Below are positions 50,686 through 59,072 of a DNA stretch of 64,000 nt, in pieces (positions within the stretch are counted from its first letter, which is position 1; each line of letters starts with the position of its first letter). The position numbers were made by a program, and so were the translations under genes. The notes under the pieces were generated by a model. That model saw only the letters and a program-made list of their open reading frames with translations. It had not been told where the DNA came from and did no database searches. The DNA lies in NCBI RefSeq assembly GCF_017876315.1, contig NZ_JAGINU010000001.1, forward strand, positions 2,604,001 through 2,668,000. The letters are read 5' to 3'. This DNA is from Pseudonocardia parietis (lineage in GTDB: Bacteria > Actinomycetota > Actinomycetes > Mycobacteriales > Pseudonocardiaceae).

Positions 50686-51471
50686 GTGACCGACGACGGC
50701 GGAGGGGTACCCGGCCGCTCCCGTGCCCCGGAGGGGATGGCCGGGCTGGCGAAGGGTCTGGCCGTCATCGAGTTGTTCGGCAGCACGTCCTCGCGGTTGT
50801 CGGTCGCCTCGGCCGCGGAGGGCATCGGCGTCGCCCGGGCGACCGCGCGCCGGTGCCTGCTCACCCTGGTCGAGCTCGGCTACGTGGAGCACGACGGCCG
50901 GTACTTCCGGCCGACCCCTCGGATGCTGCGGCTGGGCAGCACCTATCTCGACACGTCGACGTTGCCCGGGCTCGCCCAGCAACGGCTCACCGACGCCCGC
51001 GACGAGCTCGGCGAGTCGGTGTCGCTGGCGGTGTGGGAGGACGGGTGGTCGGTGTTCGTGGCCCGGGCCGAGGCGTCGCGCATCGTCAAGACCGGGGTGC
51101 GGGTGGGGGCTCGTCTCCCGGTGCACTGCTCGGCGACCGGGCGGGTGTTGCTCGGTGCGCTCGACGACGACCGGGTCCTGGAGGTGCTCGGTGCGGCCGA
51201 GCGCGAATGCCGGACCCCGCACACGCTCACCGACCCCGGCGCGTTGCTCGCGGTGGTCCGCGAGGCCAGGCAGGAGGGGCTCGCGATCAGCGACGAGGAG
51301 TTGGAGCTGGGCATGCGGGCCATCGCGGTCCCGGTGTCCGACGGGGCCGGCCGGGTCGTCGCCGCGATGAGCGTCAGCGCGTCCAGCGCCCGGGTCTCCG
51401 CGGAGCGGATGCGTCGCGAGTTCGGCCCGGTGCTGCGCCGGGAGGCCGGGCGGCTCGGCCGGACGTTGTGA
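50686..51471 (+). CDS. tphR: IclR-family regulator of the terephthalate genes
   Basis: The 261-residue protein has an N-terminal winged helix (GLAVIELFGSTSSRLSVASAAEGIGVARATARRCLLTLVELGYV) and the IclR effector domain with ARVGARLPVHCSATGRVLLGAL and AVPVSDGAGRVVAAMSVS. The family includes PcaR, PobR and the TphR/TpaR activators of terephthalate operons. It is divergent from tphA2 with the two operators in the 155-bp gap. GTG at 50686 is used; the frame is open with no better ATG. Confidence 0.87.
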   Translation: MTDDGGGVPGRSRAPEGMAGLAKGLAVIELFGSTSSRLSVASAAEGIGVARATARRCLLTLVELGYVEHDGRYFRPTPRMLRLGSTYLDTSTLPGLAQQRLTDARDELGESVSLAVWEDGWSVFVARAEASRIVKTGVRVGARLPVHCSATGRVLLGALDDDRVLEVLGAAERECRTPHTLTDPGALLAVVREARQEGLAISDEELELGMRAIAVPVSDGAGRVVAAMSVSASSARVSAERMRREFGPVLRREAGRLGRTL

Positions 51472-51621
51472 GGCCGGCCGGGGCGCAGACGGCCTGCGGG
51501 CCGCCGCCGCGGCCCACCGGACCGGGGTCCGCGACGCGTCACACGCGTAGTGGTCGTTCGAGGTCCGGATCACCTCGTCATCGATGAACACGCCCCGGCG
51601 CTCCCACGGCGTCGGCCCGAC

Positions 51622-51639
51622 CGACATACTATTAGTCCA
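51622..51639. promoter_or_regulatory. TGGTAT-N6-ATACCA-like site overlapping the GntR start
   Basis: CGACAT-ACTATT-AGTCCA, read on the opposite strand as TGGACT-N6-ATGTCG, is a diverged copy of the dyad found at 55339, 60381, 62019 and 62454. It ends on the first base of the GntR start codon, a position fit for autorepression. One half is well conserved, the other weak. Confidence 0.4.
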
Positions 51640-52394
51640 TGGCGTCACAGTCCGACGGTTCGACCGTCTCCGGCAAGCCCCGGGAGCAGTCCGAGATGTT
51701 CGGCAAGGTTCGTGCCGGCCGGGTGTCGAACCTGATCGTCGAACAGATCCGGCTGCTGATCTCGGAGGGACAGCTGGTGGCGGGGGACCGGCTGCCATCG
51801 GAGCGGGAGCTGGGTGAGCGGTTCGGCGCGAGTCGGGTGACGGTGCGCGAGGCCTTGAAGATGCTGGAGGCCACCGGGCTGGTAACGATCAAGGTGGGCG
51901 CCCGCGGCGGCGCGTTCGTGACCGCGCCGACCAGCGAGCGGGTCGGTGAGGGGATCTCGGACCTGCTGCGGTTCTCGGTGGTGGAACCGTCCGACGTGAC
52001 CGAGGCGCGGCAGGTGTTCGAGATCTCGATCGTCTCGCTGGTGTGCCGGCGGGCCGACGAGACCGACGTCGCGGAGCTGGAGGAGATCTGTGAGCGGGCG
52101 GAGCGGAGTCTGGAGTCGGGCGAGGGCTACTCGGTGACGCTGTCCGCCGAGTTCCACGTGCGGGTCGCACGGGCCACGCACAACCCGGCGATCGAGCTGC
52201 TGGCGCGGACGTTCCACGGGCCGATGCTGCGGTCGCTGATGCGGGCGCAGGAGGAGGACTCGCTGGTGGGGGTGCGCGGCACCGCGGAGCACCGGCAGTT
52301 CGTGGAGGCCGTGCGGATGCGCGACGTGGCAGCGGCGACCGCGGTGATGACAGCACACCTGGCCCGGACCGCGGAGCGGCTGCGCAAGGACTGA
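51639..52394 (+). CDS. FadR-type GntR regulator of the second aromatic-acid module
   Basis: The 251-residue protein has a GntR winged helix (VEQIRLLISEGQLVAGDRLPSERELGERFGASRVTVREALKMLEATGLV, about residues 32-85) and an FCD ligand domain with the metal-binding pattern Asp/His (TLSAEFHVRVARATHN; EHRQFVEAVRMRD). GGAFVTAP after the wing is typical of FadR-subfamily members. It faces the LigJ-LigK operon across a terminator. Shared dyads upstream of several genes between 51.6 and 62.5 kb suggest that it controls the whole module. ATG at 51639 is chosen. Confidence 0.88.
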   Translation: MASQSDGSTVSGKPREQSEMFGKVRAGRVSNLIVEQIRLLISEGQLVAGDRLPSERELGERFGASRVTVREALKMLEATGLVTIKVGARGGAFVTAPTSERVGEGISDLLRFSVVEPSDVTEARQVFEISIVSLVCRRADETDVAELEEICERAERSLESGEGYSVTLSAEFHVRVARATHNPAIELLARTFHGPMLRSLMRAQEEDSLVGVRGTAEHRQFVEAVRMRDVAAATAVMTAHLARTAERLRKD

Positions 52395-52444
52395 CCGCCG
52401 ACCGTTGCGGGGTGGCACCGGCGGTCTGGTTGCGTTCTCGGCGG

Positions 52445-52476
52445 CCCGGGCAGGCCTGCGGGCAGGCCGACCCGGG
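52445..52476. terminator. Strong hairpin between convergent genes
   Basis: CCCGGG-CA-GGCCTG-CGGG-CAGGCC-GA-CCCGGG forms a two-part stem of 12 base pairs with a 4-base loop, midway between the GntR gene (ends 52394) and the ligJ gene (ends 52485). There is no T-run, as is common in actinomycetes. It could serve both strands. Confidence 0.6.
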
Positions 52477-52484
52477 CATCCGGA

Positions 52485-53510
52485 TCAGGCGACGGGCAGC
52501 GGGCCGAACCGTGCCGCGAGCCGTGGGTAGACGCGGCGCGCGTTCCCCTCCAGCACGGCGTGCCGGGCGTCGGGGGACAGGCCGGCGGCCTCGACGTACT
52601 GCAGCGTGTCGTCGTAGTCGATGCCGCTCTCCGGGTCCGCCCCGCGCACCGCGCCGAGCATCTCAGAGGCGAACAGCACGTTGTCCGGGCCGACGACGTC
52701 GAGCAGCAGTTTCACCCCGCGTGCGTGGTAGACGCAGCTGTCGAAGAAGACGTTGTCCATCAGGTGCTCGCGCAGCGGCGGCCGGCCCAGGCGGGCGGCC
52801 AGCCCCTCGAACCGGCCCCAGTGGTACGGCACCGCGCCGCCGCCGTGCGGGATCACGAACCGCAGTCCGGGAAAACGCTCGAACAGGTCACCGAGCAGCA
52901 GTTGCATGAACACCGTGGTGTCGGCGTGCAGGTAGTGCGCGCCGAGCGTGTGCACCGGGGCCAGGCACGAGCCCGACACGTGGATCATCGCCGGGACGTC
53001 GAGCTCGACCAACGCCTCGTAGAGCCCGAACCAGTACGGGTCGGTCAGGGCCGGTGCCGTCCAGGCCCCGCCGGACGGGTCCGGGTTCAGGTTGGCCCCG
53101 ACGAAACCGAGCTCGGTGACGCAGCGGCGCAGCTCGGCGATGCTCGCGTCGAGCGGACCCTCCGGGGTCTGCGGGAGTTGGCAGACCGCCCCGAAGTGTC
53201 CCGGGTACAGCGTGCTCACCCGGTGCACGAGGTCGTTGCAGGCGCCGGCCCAGGTGCGGGCCAGCGCGGTGTCCGGGAGGTGGTGGTCCATCGCGGAGGC
53301 CTGCGGCGAGATCAGCATGAGGTCGGCGCCGCGCTCGCGCAGCACCCGGAGTTGGTTGTTCTCGACGGCCTCGCGGATCTCGTCGTCGCTCGTGGCCGGG
53401 GCACCCGGCTCGGGGAGCTGGGGATCGGCGAGCCGGTCGAGCTGGGCCCGGCGGAACTCCCGGTGCGGCCGGGGCGCCATGGTGAAGTGGCCGTGGCAGT
53501 CGATGATCAT
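52485..53510 (-). CDS. ligJ: 4-oxalomesaconate hydratase-like amidohydrolase
   Basis: The 341-residue protein is an amidohydrolase-2 (ACMSD-like) TIM barrel resembling Sphingobium LigJ. Metal ligands are in MIIDCHGHF at the start and HVSG near residue 178; further shared blocks are [53 protein letters not shown] and [14 protein letters not shown]. LigJ adds water to 4-oxalomesaconate in the 4,5-cleavage route of protocatechuate and gallate. It overlaps the ligK gene (ATGA), which encodes the following step and strengthens the call. Confidence 0.82.
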   Translation of the reverse strand: MIIDCHGHFTMAPRPHREFRRAQLDRLADPQLPEPGAPATSDDEIREAVENNQLRVLRERGADLMLISPQASAMDHHLPDTALARTWAGACNDLVHRVSTLYPGHFGAVCQLPQTPEGPLDASIAELRRCVTELGFVGANLNPDPSGGAWTAPALTDPYWFGLYEALVELDVPAMIHVSGSCLAPVHTLGAHYLHADTTVFMQLLLGDLFERFPGLRFVIPHGGGAVPYHWGRFEGLAARLGRPPLREHLMDNVFFDSCVYHARGVKLLLDVVGPDNVLFASEMLGAVRGADPESGIDYDDTLQYVEAAGLSPDARHAVLEGNARRVYPRLAARFGPLPVA

Positions 53511-54205
53511 GCGTCCGCTCCCGGACGGTCGACGTAGCGCAGCCCGGCGGCGGCCAGGCGCTCACGCATGCCGGACAGGTCGAGTCCGAGCTCGCCCGCC
53601 CGGTAACGCGCCCGGATGCCTTCCTCCCGCTCCTCGCGGTTGGCCGACGCGGTGGCCACCGCGGTCGCGTCGGCGCGCGGCACGACGACGACGCCGTCGT
53701 CGTCGGCGACGATCACGTCACCGGGGTGCACGACCTGCTCGGCGCAGGAGACGGTGACGTTCACGCTGCCGAGCGTCTCCTTGACCGTGCCGAACGCCGA
53801 CACCGCGCGCGACCAGACCGGGAAACCCAGCTCGGTGAGTTCGCGGACGTCCCGGCAGCCTGCGTCGATGACCAGGCCCCGCACCCCGCGGGCGAGCAGC
53901 GAGGTGGCGAGCAGCTCGCCGAAGTAGCCGGCGTCGGAACGGGTGGTCGGGGCGACGACCACCACGTCACCGGCCCGGCACTGCTCGATCGCGACGTGCA
54001 GCATCCAGTTGTCCCCCGGCGGGACGGAGACGGTCACCGCGGGCCCGGCGATCCGGGCGCCGGTGAAGATCGGGCGGAGTCGGGGTGCGAGCAGGCCGGT
54101 GCGGGCCTGCGCCTCGTGCACCGTCGCCACGCCGAACCGGCCGAGTGCGGCGACCGCGTCCGGGTCGGGTCGCGGCGGGTTGCGCACCACCACCGGGCCG
54201 TTCAC
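53507..54205 (-). CDS. ligK: 4-carboxy-4-hydroxy-2-oxoadipate / 4-hydroxy-4-methyl-2-oxoglutarate aldolase (RraA fold)
   Basis: The 232-residue protein is of the RraA-like class II aldolase family. It has [18 protein letters not shown] near the start, [16 protein letters not shown], the phosphate/metal loop [24 protein letters not shown] with the conserved Arg and Asp of the active site, and [19 protein letters not shown]. These enzymes split 4-carboxy-4-hydroxy-2-oxoadipate to pyruvate and oxaloacetate, after LigJ. GTG at 54205 overlaps the dehydrogenase stop. Confidence 0.85.
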   Translation of the reverse strand: MNGPVVVRNPPRPDPDAVAALGRFGVATVHEAQARTGLLAPRLRPIFTGARIAGPAVTVSVPPGDNWMLHVAIEQCRAGDVVVVAPTTRSDAGYFGELLATSLLARGVRGLVIDAGCRDVRELTELGFPVWSRAVSAFGTVKETLGSVNVTVSCAEQVVHPGDVIVADDDGVVVVPRADATAVATASANREEREEGIRARYRAGELGLDLSGMRERLAAAGLRYVDRPGADA

Positions 54206-55320
54206 GCGACACCGGCCCAGGGCAGCAGGGACACGTGCACCACGTCCTCGTCGAGCTCGCCGCCGACGGCCCGGATCGCCCGGTCGGTCTCGTCGAGCCC
54301 GAAGCTGTGGGTCGCCAGGCGCTCGAGCGGGAACCGGCCCGACGCGAGCTGGGCGACGGCGAGCTCGCAGGCCCGGTACCCGTGGCCGCGGGCGCTGCGG
54401 ATCGTGATCGCCTTCTCGGTGACCTTCTTCAACGGGAAGTCGGGGAACGCGGCCACCTCGCCCTGGACCACCATGACACCCTCACGCCGCTTGAGCGCGT
54501 CCACGCCGAGCAGTACCGGTGCGGTCCCGGCGCCCGCCGTGCAGTCCAGGACGACGTCCACGCCGCGCCCGCCGGTCAGGTCGCGCACCGCGGTGAGCGG
54601 GTCCTCGGTCCGGACGTCGACGACGTGGTCGGCGCCGAGCTCACGGGCCAGTTCCAGGCGGGCGGCGTCCCGGGTGGTACCGGTGACGATGATCGTCGAG
54701 GCCCCGGCCTGCGCGCAGGCGACGACCTGGGACAGGCCCTGCTGGCCGGGGCCCTGGATCAGCACCGTCGAGTCGTAGCCGACGCCCCCGGCGTTCAGTG
54801 CCCACTCGATGCCGTTGGACAGCGGGGTGACGATGCCGGCGAGCTGGGCAGAGACGCCGTCCGGGATGCGGTGCAGCACCGCGTTCCACGGCAGGAACAT
54901 GTACTGCGCGAAGCCGCCCCACAGCTGGTGCTCGTTGGCCGCGGAGGTGTAGCCGTAGCGCCGGGCGTCGGGATTGGTCCGCCAGTCGGTGTTCTCGCAG
55001 TGCCGGTACTCCCCGGCGTGGCACCACTCGCAGTGGAAGCAGCCCACGTAGTGCTCGACGAAGACCCGGTCACCGTCACAGACCCCGTGCCGGCGGACGA
55101 AGTCGGGTCCCGCGTCGACGATCACGCCGACGTTCTCGTGCCCCATGATCACCGGGTCGGTGAACGGCGGGTTGGCGTACATCTTGACGTCGGTGCCGCA
55201 GATTCCGGCGACCTCCACCCGCAGCAGCGCCCCGTCGGCGGGTACCCGCGGCAGCGCGAAGTGCTGCAGCTCCGTGCGGCCGGGGGCCACCCGTACCGCG
55301 GCCAGGACATCGTCCACCAT
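54202..55320 (-). CDS. Zinc-dependent medium-chain dehydrogenase
   Basis: The 372-residue MDR protein has the catalytic-zinc motif GICGTDVK and GHENVGVI, the four structural-zinc cysteines in [15 protein letters not shown], and a Rossmann motif [18 protein letters not shown]. It may oxidise an alcohol or hydroxy acid of the pathway with NAD(P). It begins the leftward trio with ligK and ligJ and is divergent from the decarboxylase-like gene at 55416, with a dyad in the gap. Substrate unknown. Confidence 0.87.
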   Translation of the reverse strand: MVDDVLAAVRVAPGRTELQHFALPRVPADGALLRVEVAGICGTDVKMYANPPFTDPVIMGHENVGVIVDAGPDFVRRHGVCDGDRVFVEHYVGCFHCEWCHAGEYRHCENTDWRTNPDARRYGYTSAANEHQLWGGFAQYMFLPWNAVLHRIPDGVSAQLAGIVTPLSNGIEWALNAGGVGYDSTVLIQGPGQQGLSQVVACAQAGASTIIVTGTTRDAARLELARELGADHVVDVRTEDPLTAVRDLTGGRGVDVVLDCTAGAGTAPVLLGVDALKRREGVMVVQGEVAAFPDFPLKKVTEKAITIRSARGHGYRACELAVAQLASGRFPLERLATHSFGLDETDRAIRAVGGELDEDVVHVSLLPWAGVA

Positions 55321-55338
55321 GTCGCTCCTCCAGTCTTA

Positions 55339-55356
55339 TGGTCTGGTGTTAGACCA
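55339..55356. promoter_or_regulatory. Perfect dyad TGGTCT-N6-AGACCA between divergent genes
   Basis: TGGTCTGGTGTTAGACCA has 6-bp arms and a 6-bp spacer, in the 95-bp gap between the zinc dehydrogenase and the decarboxylase-like gene. A partial repeat (AATGTTAGTCTG) follows. It belongs to the group of similar sites in this module and could control both directions. Confidence 0.65.
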
Positions 55357-55415
55357 ATGTTAGTCTGCGCCGGTCGCGGCGACCAGGGACGGTCCGCGAC
55401 GGAGAGGCGGACGAG

Positions 55416-56360
55416 ATGACCGAGCTGCACCTGTCCACACTGACCCGCAGCCAGGGCGCGAACGCCGCGCTGAAGGACGGGAGCGTCGCGCCGGCCCACG
55501 CGACCCTCGACTTCGTCGAGGTGTCGCCGCTGCCCAGGGGGTTCCGCCGGATGGTCCGCGACCTGGAGTTCGACGTCGCGGAGATGGCGGTCACCACCTA
55601 CCTCGTCGCCCGGGCACACGGCGTCCCGTTCACCGCGCTGCCGGTCTTCCTGGTCCGCGGTTTCCACCACGGCGCGATCCAGGTCGCCGCCGGGTCCGGG
55701 ATCCGGCCGCAGGACCTGGCCGGGCGGCGGGTCGGGGTGAACCGTGGCTACACGGTGACCACCGGCGTCTGGGCCCGCGGGGTGCTCGACCGGGAGTACG
55801 GGCTCGACCTCGACGGGATCACCTGGGTGTGTTCGGACGCCGAGCACGTCGAGCGGTACCGCGCACCGTCCAACGTGGTCGCCGCGGGTGCGGACGCCGA
55901 TCTCGGGGCGATGCTCGCGGCTGGCGAGCTGGCCGCGGTGATCGGTGCCGGGCTCACCGGGCCCGGCGTGGCCCCGCTCGTGCCGGATCCGCAGGCCGCC
56001 GCGGTGGCGGCGCTGCACCGCGACGGTTTCCACCCGGTCAACCACCTCGTCGTCGTGCGGGACGAGCTGCTGGCCGACCACCCCGGTCTGGCCGAGGACC
56101 TGTTCGCCGCGTTCGCCGAGGCCAAGCGGCGCTACGTCGCCGACCTGGCGGCGGGCGCGGTGACCGACCCGGACGCCACCGACCGGCTGAACGCCGTCGT
56201 CGCGCGGGAGACCGGGGCCGATCCGCTGCCCTACGGGATCGAGCCCAACCGGGCCGTGTTGGAGCGGCTCGCCGAGCTGGCCCGTGACCAGCACATCCTC
56301 GCCGAGCGGCCGGACGTCGACGGGCTGTTCGCCGCCGGTACCGCGGGCCTGGCCGGGTGA
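55416..56360 (+). CDS. 4,5-dihydroxyphthalate decarboxylase-like protein (periplasmic-binding-protein fold)
   Basis: The 314-residue product has no signal peptide but a type-2 periplasmic-binding-protein fold, as in 4,5-dihydroxyphthalate decarboxylase (Pht5). Family blocks are FVEVSPLPRGFRRMVRDLEFDVAEMAVTTYLVARAHG, FTALPVFLVRGFHHGAI and RPQDLAGRRVGVNRGYTVTTGVWARG-L. Pht5 turns 4,5-dihydroxyphthalate into protocatechuate. A phthalate-4,5-dioxygenase-like enzyme is encoded 3 kb away, which agrees. It could also be a binding protein in a transporter, but no lipobox or permease gene is adjacent. Confidence 0.72.
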   Translation: MTELHLSTLTRSQGANAALKDGSVAPAHATLDFVEVSPLPRGFRRMVRDLEFDVAEMAVTTYLVARAHGVPFTALPVFLVRGFHHGAIQVAAGSGIRPQDLAGRRVGVNRGYTVTTGVWARGVLDREYGLDLDGITWVCSDAEHVERYRAPSNVVAAGADADLGAMLAAGELAAVIGAGLTGPGVAPLVPDPQAAAVAALHRDGFHPVNHLVVVRDELLADHPGLAEDLFAAFAEAKRRYVADLAAGAVTDPDATDRLNAVVARETGADPLPYGIEPNRAVLERLAELARDQHILAERPDVDGLFAAGTAGLAG

Positions 56361-56824
56361 GCGGGATGCGGATCGCGATCGTCGCCGACCACAACGCGGT
56401 GCCGATGAAGGCCCGGCTGGTGGACTGGCTGGCCGCGCGCGGACACGAGGTGGACGACCGCGGGGTGCACGACGAGCGGGTCGTCGACTACCCGGTGCTG
56501 TGTGAGGACCTCTGCCGCCGGGTGCTGTCCGGCGCCGCCGACACCGGCGTCGTGCTCGGTGGCAGCGGCAGCGGCGAGCAGATGGCCTGCAACAAGATCC
56601 GCGGGATACGGGCGGCGCTGTGCCACGACACGTTCCTGGCCGGGATCGCCCGCGGCAACAACGACGCGACGGTGCTGGTGATGGGGGCCAAGGTCATCGC
56701 GCCGGACGCCGCGGAGCGGATCCTCGAGGTCTGGCTCGACACCGGTTTCCGCGGCGGCCGGCACGCCGAGCGCCTGGCCCAGATCGCCGTCCTGGAACGG
56801 GGCGGCTCGCTGCTCGGGGACTGA
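56357..56824 (+). CDS. RpiB/LacAB-family sugar-phosphate isomerase-like protein
   Basis: The 155-residue protein has the RpiB fold: IAIVADHNAVPMKARLVDWL at the start and GGSGSGEQMACNKIRGIRAALCHD in the middle (residues about 70-93). The usual Cys of CGTG is absent, but the GGSG-GEQ pattern equals that of Mycobacterium tuberculosis RpiB, in which a Glu is the base. A pentose-phosphate isomerase is unexpected in an aromatic-acid cluster, so it may isomerise a pathway intermediate. Start GTG overlaps the decarboxylase-like stop (GTGA). Confidence 0.78.
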   Translation: MSGMRIAIVADHNAVPMKARLVDWLAARGHEVDDRGVHDERVVDYPVLCEDLCRRVLSGAADTGVVLGGSGSGEQMACNKIRGIRAALCHDTFLAGIARGNNDATVLVMGAKVIAPDAAERILEVWLDTGFRGGRHAERLAQIAVLERGGSLLGD

Positions 56825-56836
56825 CGCCCCCGCGGC

Positions 56837-57709
56837 TCAGGCGCGGTGGGAGTCCAGGAAGTCCAGGACGCGGGCGGGCGCGGTGTCCGCCGTCTGCTCG
56901 GCCACCCCGACGTCCCAGAGCTGGGAGCCGGGCAGGCACTCGTGCAGGAACCAGGCGGCGGAGCGGGCGTGCGAGGCGTCCTGGCCCGGCACGACCAGTG
57001 CCGGGACGTCGAGGGTGAGCAGGTCCTCCGGCTCCGGGCCGGGGACGCTGTCCCGGTCGAACATCGTGCGGACGATCCCCTCGAGCACGGTGCGGTACCG
57101 GCCGGGATCGCCCGCGGCGTAGGCGGTGGCGAAGTCCTGGTCGCGGCGCAGGACCGGCGCCCACGGGCCCACGGCCGGATCCGTGCCGAAGCCGGCGCCG
57201 GACCCGCGGGCCCGCTCCACCACCGCGCCGAGCCCGTGCGCCGCGACGAACGCGGCGTGCTCGGCGAACCGGCGGTGCTGGGTCATCCGGTACCGCGCAC
57301 CGCCCGCGGGGGAGTACAGGACCATGCCCGCCGTGCGTTCCGGGTACGCGACGCCGAACGTCGCCGCCACCGACGCGCCGACGCACCCGCCGAGCACGAA
57401 CGCGCGCTCGATGCCGAGGTGGTCGAGCAGGCCGGCGCCCTGGGCCGCGTAGTGCGCCCAGGTGACCCGCTCGACCCGGCCGCCGGAGTCCCCGGATTCG
57501 CGCCGGTCGAAGGCGATGGCCGTGTACCGGGTGGCCAGCGCCTCGACGAGCCCGGTGGCCCGGTAGACGCCGTGCGTCGACCAGTTCGCGAGGGTCGCGT
57601 CGAACCCGCCGGGGGAGAACAGCAGCAGGGCCGGCCCGTCGCCGGTGACCTCGTAGCGGGTTCGCAGCCCGTCGATCGTGGTGGTGGGCACGTCCTCACC
57701 GCCCGCCAC
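56837..57709 (-). CDS. Alpha/beta-hydrolase with cysteine at the nucleophile position
   Basis: The 290-residue protein has the alpha/beta-hydrolase order (LLLFSPGGFDATL, YTAIAFDRRESGDSGG, then the elbow GGCVGAS). The elbow holds Cys109 rather than Ser. Near the C terminus, where a catalytic His is expected, the sequence is WDVGVAEQTADTAP with no His. It may therefore use a different chemistry or be non-hydrolytic. It overlaps the PanB-like gene by 14 bp if GTG at 57709 is used; GTG at 57691, after GGTGAGG, would remove the overlap. Confidence 0.75.
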   Translation of the reverse strand: MAGGEDVPTTTIDGLRTRYEVTGDGPALLLFSPGGFDATLANWSTHGVYRATGLVEALATRYTAIAFDRRESGDSGGRVERVTWAHYAAQGAGLLDHLGIERAFVLGGCVGASVAATFGVAYPERTAGMVLYSPAGGARYRMTQHRRFAEHAAFVAAHGLGAVVERARGSGAGFGTDPAVGPWAPVLRRDQDFATAYAAGDPGRYRTVLEGIVRTMFDRDSVPGPEPEDLLTLDVPALVVPGQDASHARSAAWFLHECLPGSQLWDVGVAEQTADTAPARVLDFLDSHRA

Positions 57710-58511
57710 GGATCTGGCGCCCGGCGCGCACGTCGCCGGCGTAGGCCGAGATCGCGTCGAGGCTGATCCGGGCCACGTCGGCGTAGGTATCGCGCGGGTC
57801 GTCGAGCTGCGACTCCGCGTAGCCGATGGCCGCGTTCACCATCCGGACGCGACCGTCCAGCCACGGCCCGCCGCCGTGACCGCCGAGCACCGGGATCGAC
57901 ACCGCATCCACCACGGCCGGCCCGACGACCGGGCCCGAGTTCGTGAAGTTGAGCAGCGCCGCCCCGGCCGCCTCCAGCGCCCTGGCCTCGGCGACCATCT
58001 CCTCGCGCATGTCCGCGGGCACCTCGCTGGACGCCCCGGGCGTGGTGTCGTAGGCGATCCCGTGCCGCAGCGCGGTCTGCGGGGTGATCCCGAACTGGGC
58101 GAACACCGGGATCCCGGCGCGGTGCACCGCGGTCACGGCGTCGAGGTGGTCGGCGGCGCCGTCGAGCTTCACCAGGTCCACCCCGCCCTCCTTCACCAGC
58201 CGGATCGCGGCGCGGACCGCTTCGCGGGGGCCTTCCTGCAGCGGCCCGAACGGGAAGTCGCAGGACACCAGGGCCCGGCGCACCCCGCGCCGGACGGCCC
58301 GGCAGACCACCAGGAGCTCGTCCATGGTGATCTCCAGCGGGTTCGGCCGGCCCCACAGGTTCATGCCGACGGTGTCGCCGACCGACACCAGGTCGACACC
58401 GGCCCGGTCGACGATCCGGGCCATCTGGTAGTCCCACGCGACGACGCCGACGATCTTGCGGTCGTCGCGCTTCATCGCCTGCAGCGCCGGGACGGTCACG
58501 GTCTCGCTCAT
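57696..58511 (-). CDS. PanB-like 2-oxoacid hydroxymethyltransferase/lyase-family protein
   Basis: The 271-residue protein resembles ketopantoate hydroxymethyltransferase (PEP mutase/isocitrate lyase superfamily). VVAWDYQMARIVDRAGVDLVSVGDTVGMNLWG covers the metal-site start, and ALVSCDFPFGPLQEGP, GVDLVKLDGA and GIPVFAQFGITPQ follow as in PanB. A pantothenate role is unlikely inside a Rieske-oxygenase operon with no panC. It may cleave or condense an oxo-acid intermediate. It lies 12 bp after the unrecognised 182-residue gene. Confidence 0.75.
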   Translation of the reverse strand: MSETVTVPALQAMKRDDRKIVGVVAWDYQMARIVDRAGVDLVSVGDTVGMNLWGRPNPLEITMDELLVVCRAVRRGVRRALVSCDFPFGPLQEGPREAVRAAIRLVKEGGVDLVKLDGAADHLDAVTAVHRAGIPVFAQFGITPQTALRHGIAYDTTPGASSEVPADMREEMVAEARALEAAGAALLNFTNSGPVVGPAVVDAVSIPVLGGHGGGPWLDGRVRMVNAAIGYAESQLDDPRDTYADVARISLDAISAYAGDVRAGRQIRGGR

Positions 58512-58523
58512 CGGTTCCCCCTC

Positions 58524-59072
58524 TCAGGCACGGATCGCGGTCAGCAGATCGGCGGCGTCGCGGTCGTCGGCGCCGGCCAGCAGGACACGGGCGTGCGGGC
58601 GCAGCGCGGCCACGCTCGCCCGGGCGTCGGCCCCGCCGAGCACGATCCCCGCGGTCATCACCCCGCGCCCGGCGCAGGCGCGCCCGATCCGTCCGGCCGC
58701 CAGCGCGGCGGCGTCCCCGGCCCGGGCCGAGGCGATCATGACCACGGCGTCGGCCGCGGCCAGCTCGGCGGCGAGGTCGGTGGCCGCGCCGCCGGTGTGG
58801 TGCAGGGGCAGGGCATCGTCTGTGCCGTCTGTGCCGTCTGTGCCGTCGGGCGCCGGGGGTGGGCCGGTGCGCAGGGTCAGAAACCGCGCCGCGTTCCACC
58901 GCTCGCGGGCGAGCCTGCGGACCGCGGTGGCCGCGTCGTCGTCGAGCGCGACGACGCGGGTACCCCGCCGGCCCTCGACGGGGGCGTCGATCCGGTAGCC
59001 CGCCTCCTCGGCGGTGGTGGCCAGCGCGCAGCTGCTCGGCAGGATCGGTCGGGTGCCCATCGACGTCCTCAC
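58524..59072 (-). CDS. Unrecognised 182-residue protein with TDG repeats
   Basis: I do not recognise this protein. It is alanine-rich with alternating beta-alpha character (VVALDDDAATAVRRLARERW; AAADAVVMIASARAGDAAALAAGRIGRACAGRGVMTAGIVLGG; HARVLLAGADDRDAADLL), reminiscent of a small Rossmann-like or tubulin-like nucleotide-binding fold. A low-complexity loop TDGTDGTDD is encoded by three exact 9-bp repeats at 58821-58847. GTG at 59072 overlaps the Rieske gene stop, so it is translated with the oxygenase. Confidence 0.6.
   Translation of the reverse strand: MRTSMGTRPILPSSCALATTAEEAGYRIDAPVEGRRGTRVVALDDDAATAVRRLARERWNAARFLTLRTGPPPAPDGTDGTDGTDDALPLHHTGGAATDLAAELAAADAVVMIASARAGDAAALAAGRIGRACAGRGVMTAGIVLGGADARASVAALRPHARVLLAGADDRDAADLLTAIRA
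58821..58847. repeat. Three exact 9-bp tandem repeats (TGTGCCGTC)
   Basis: The unit TGTGCCGTC is present three times without change inside the gene at 58524. It encodes Thr-Asp-Gly on the reverse strand. The unit keeps the frame, so copy number can vary without breaking the gene. Confidence 0.9.
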
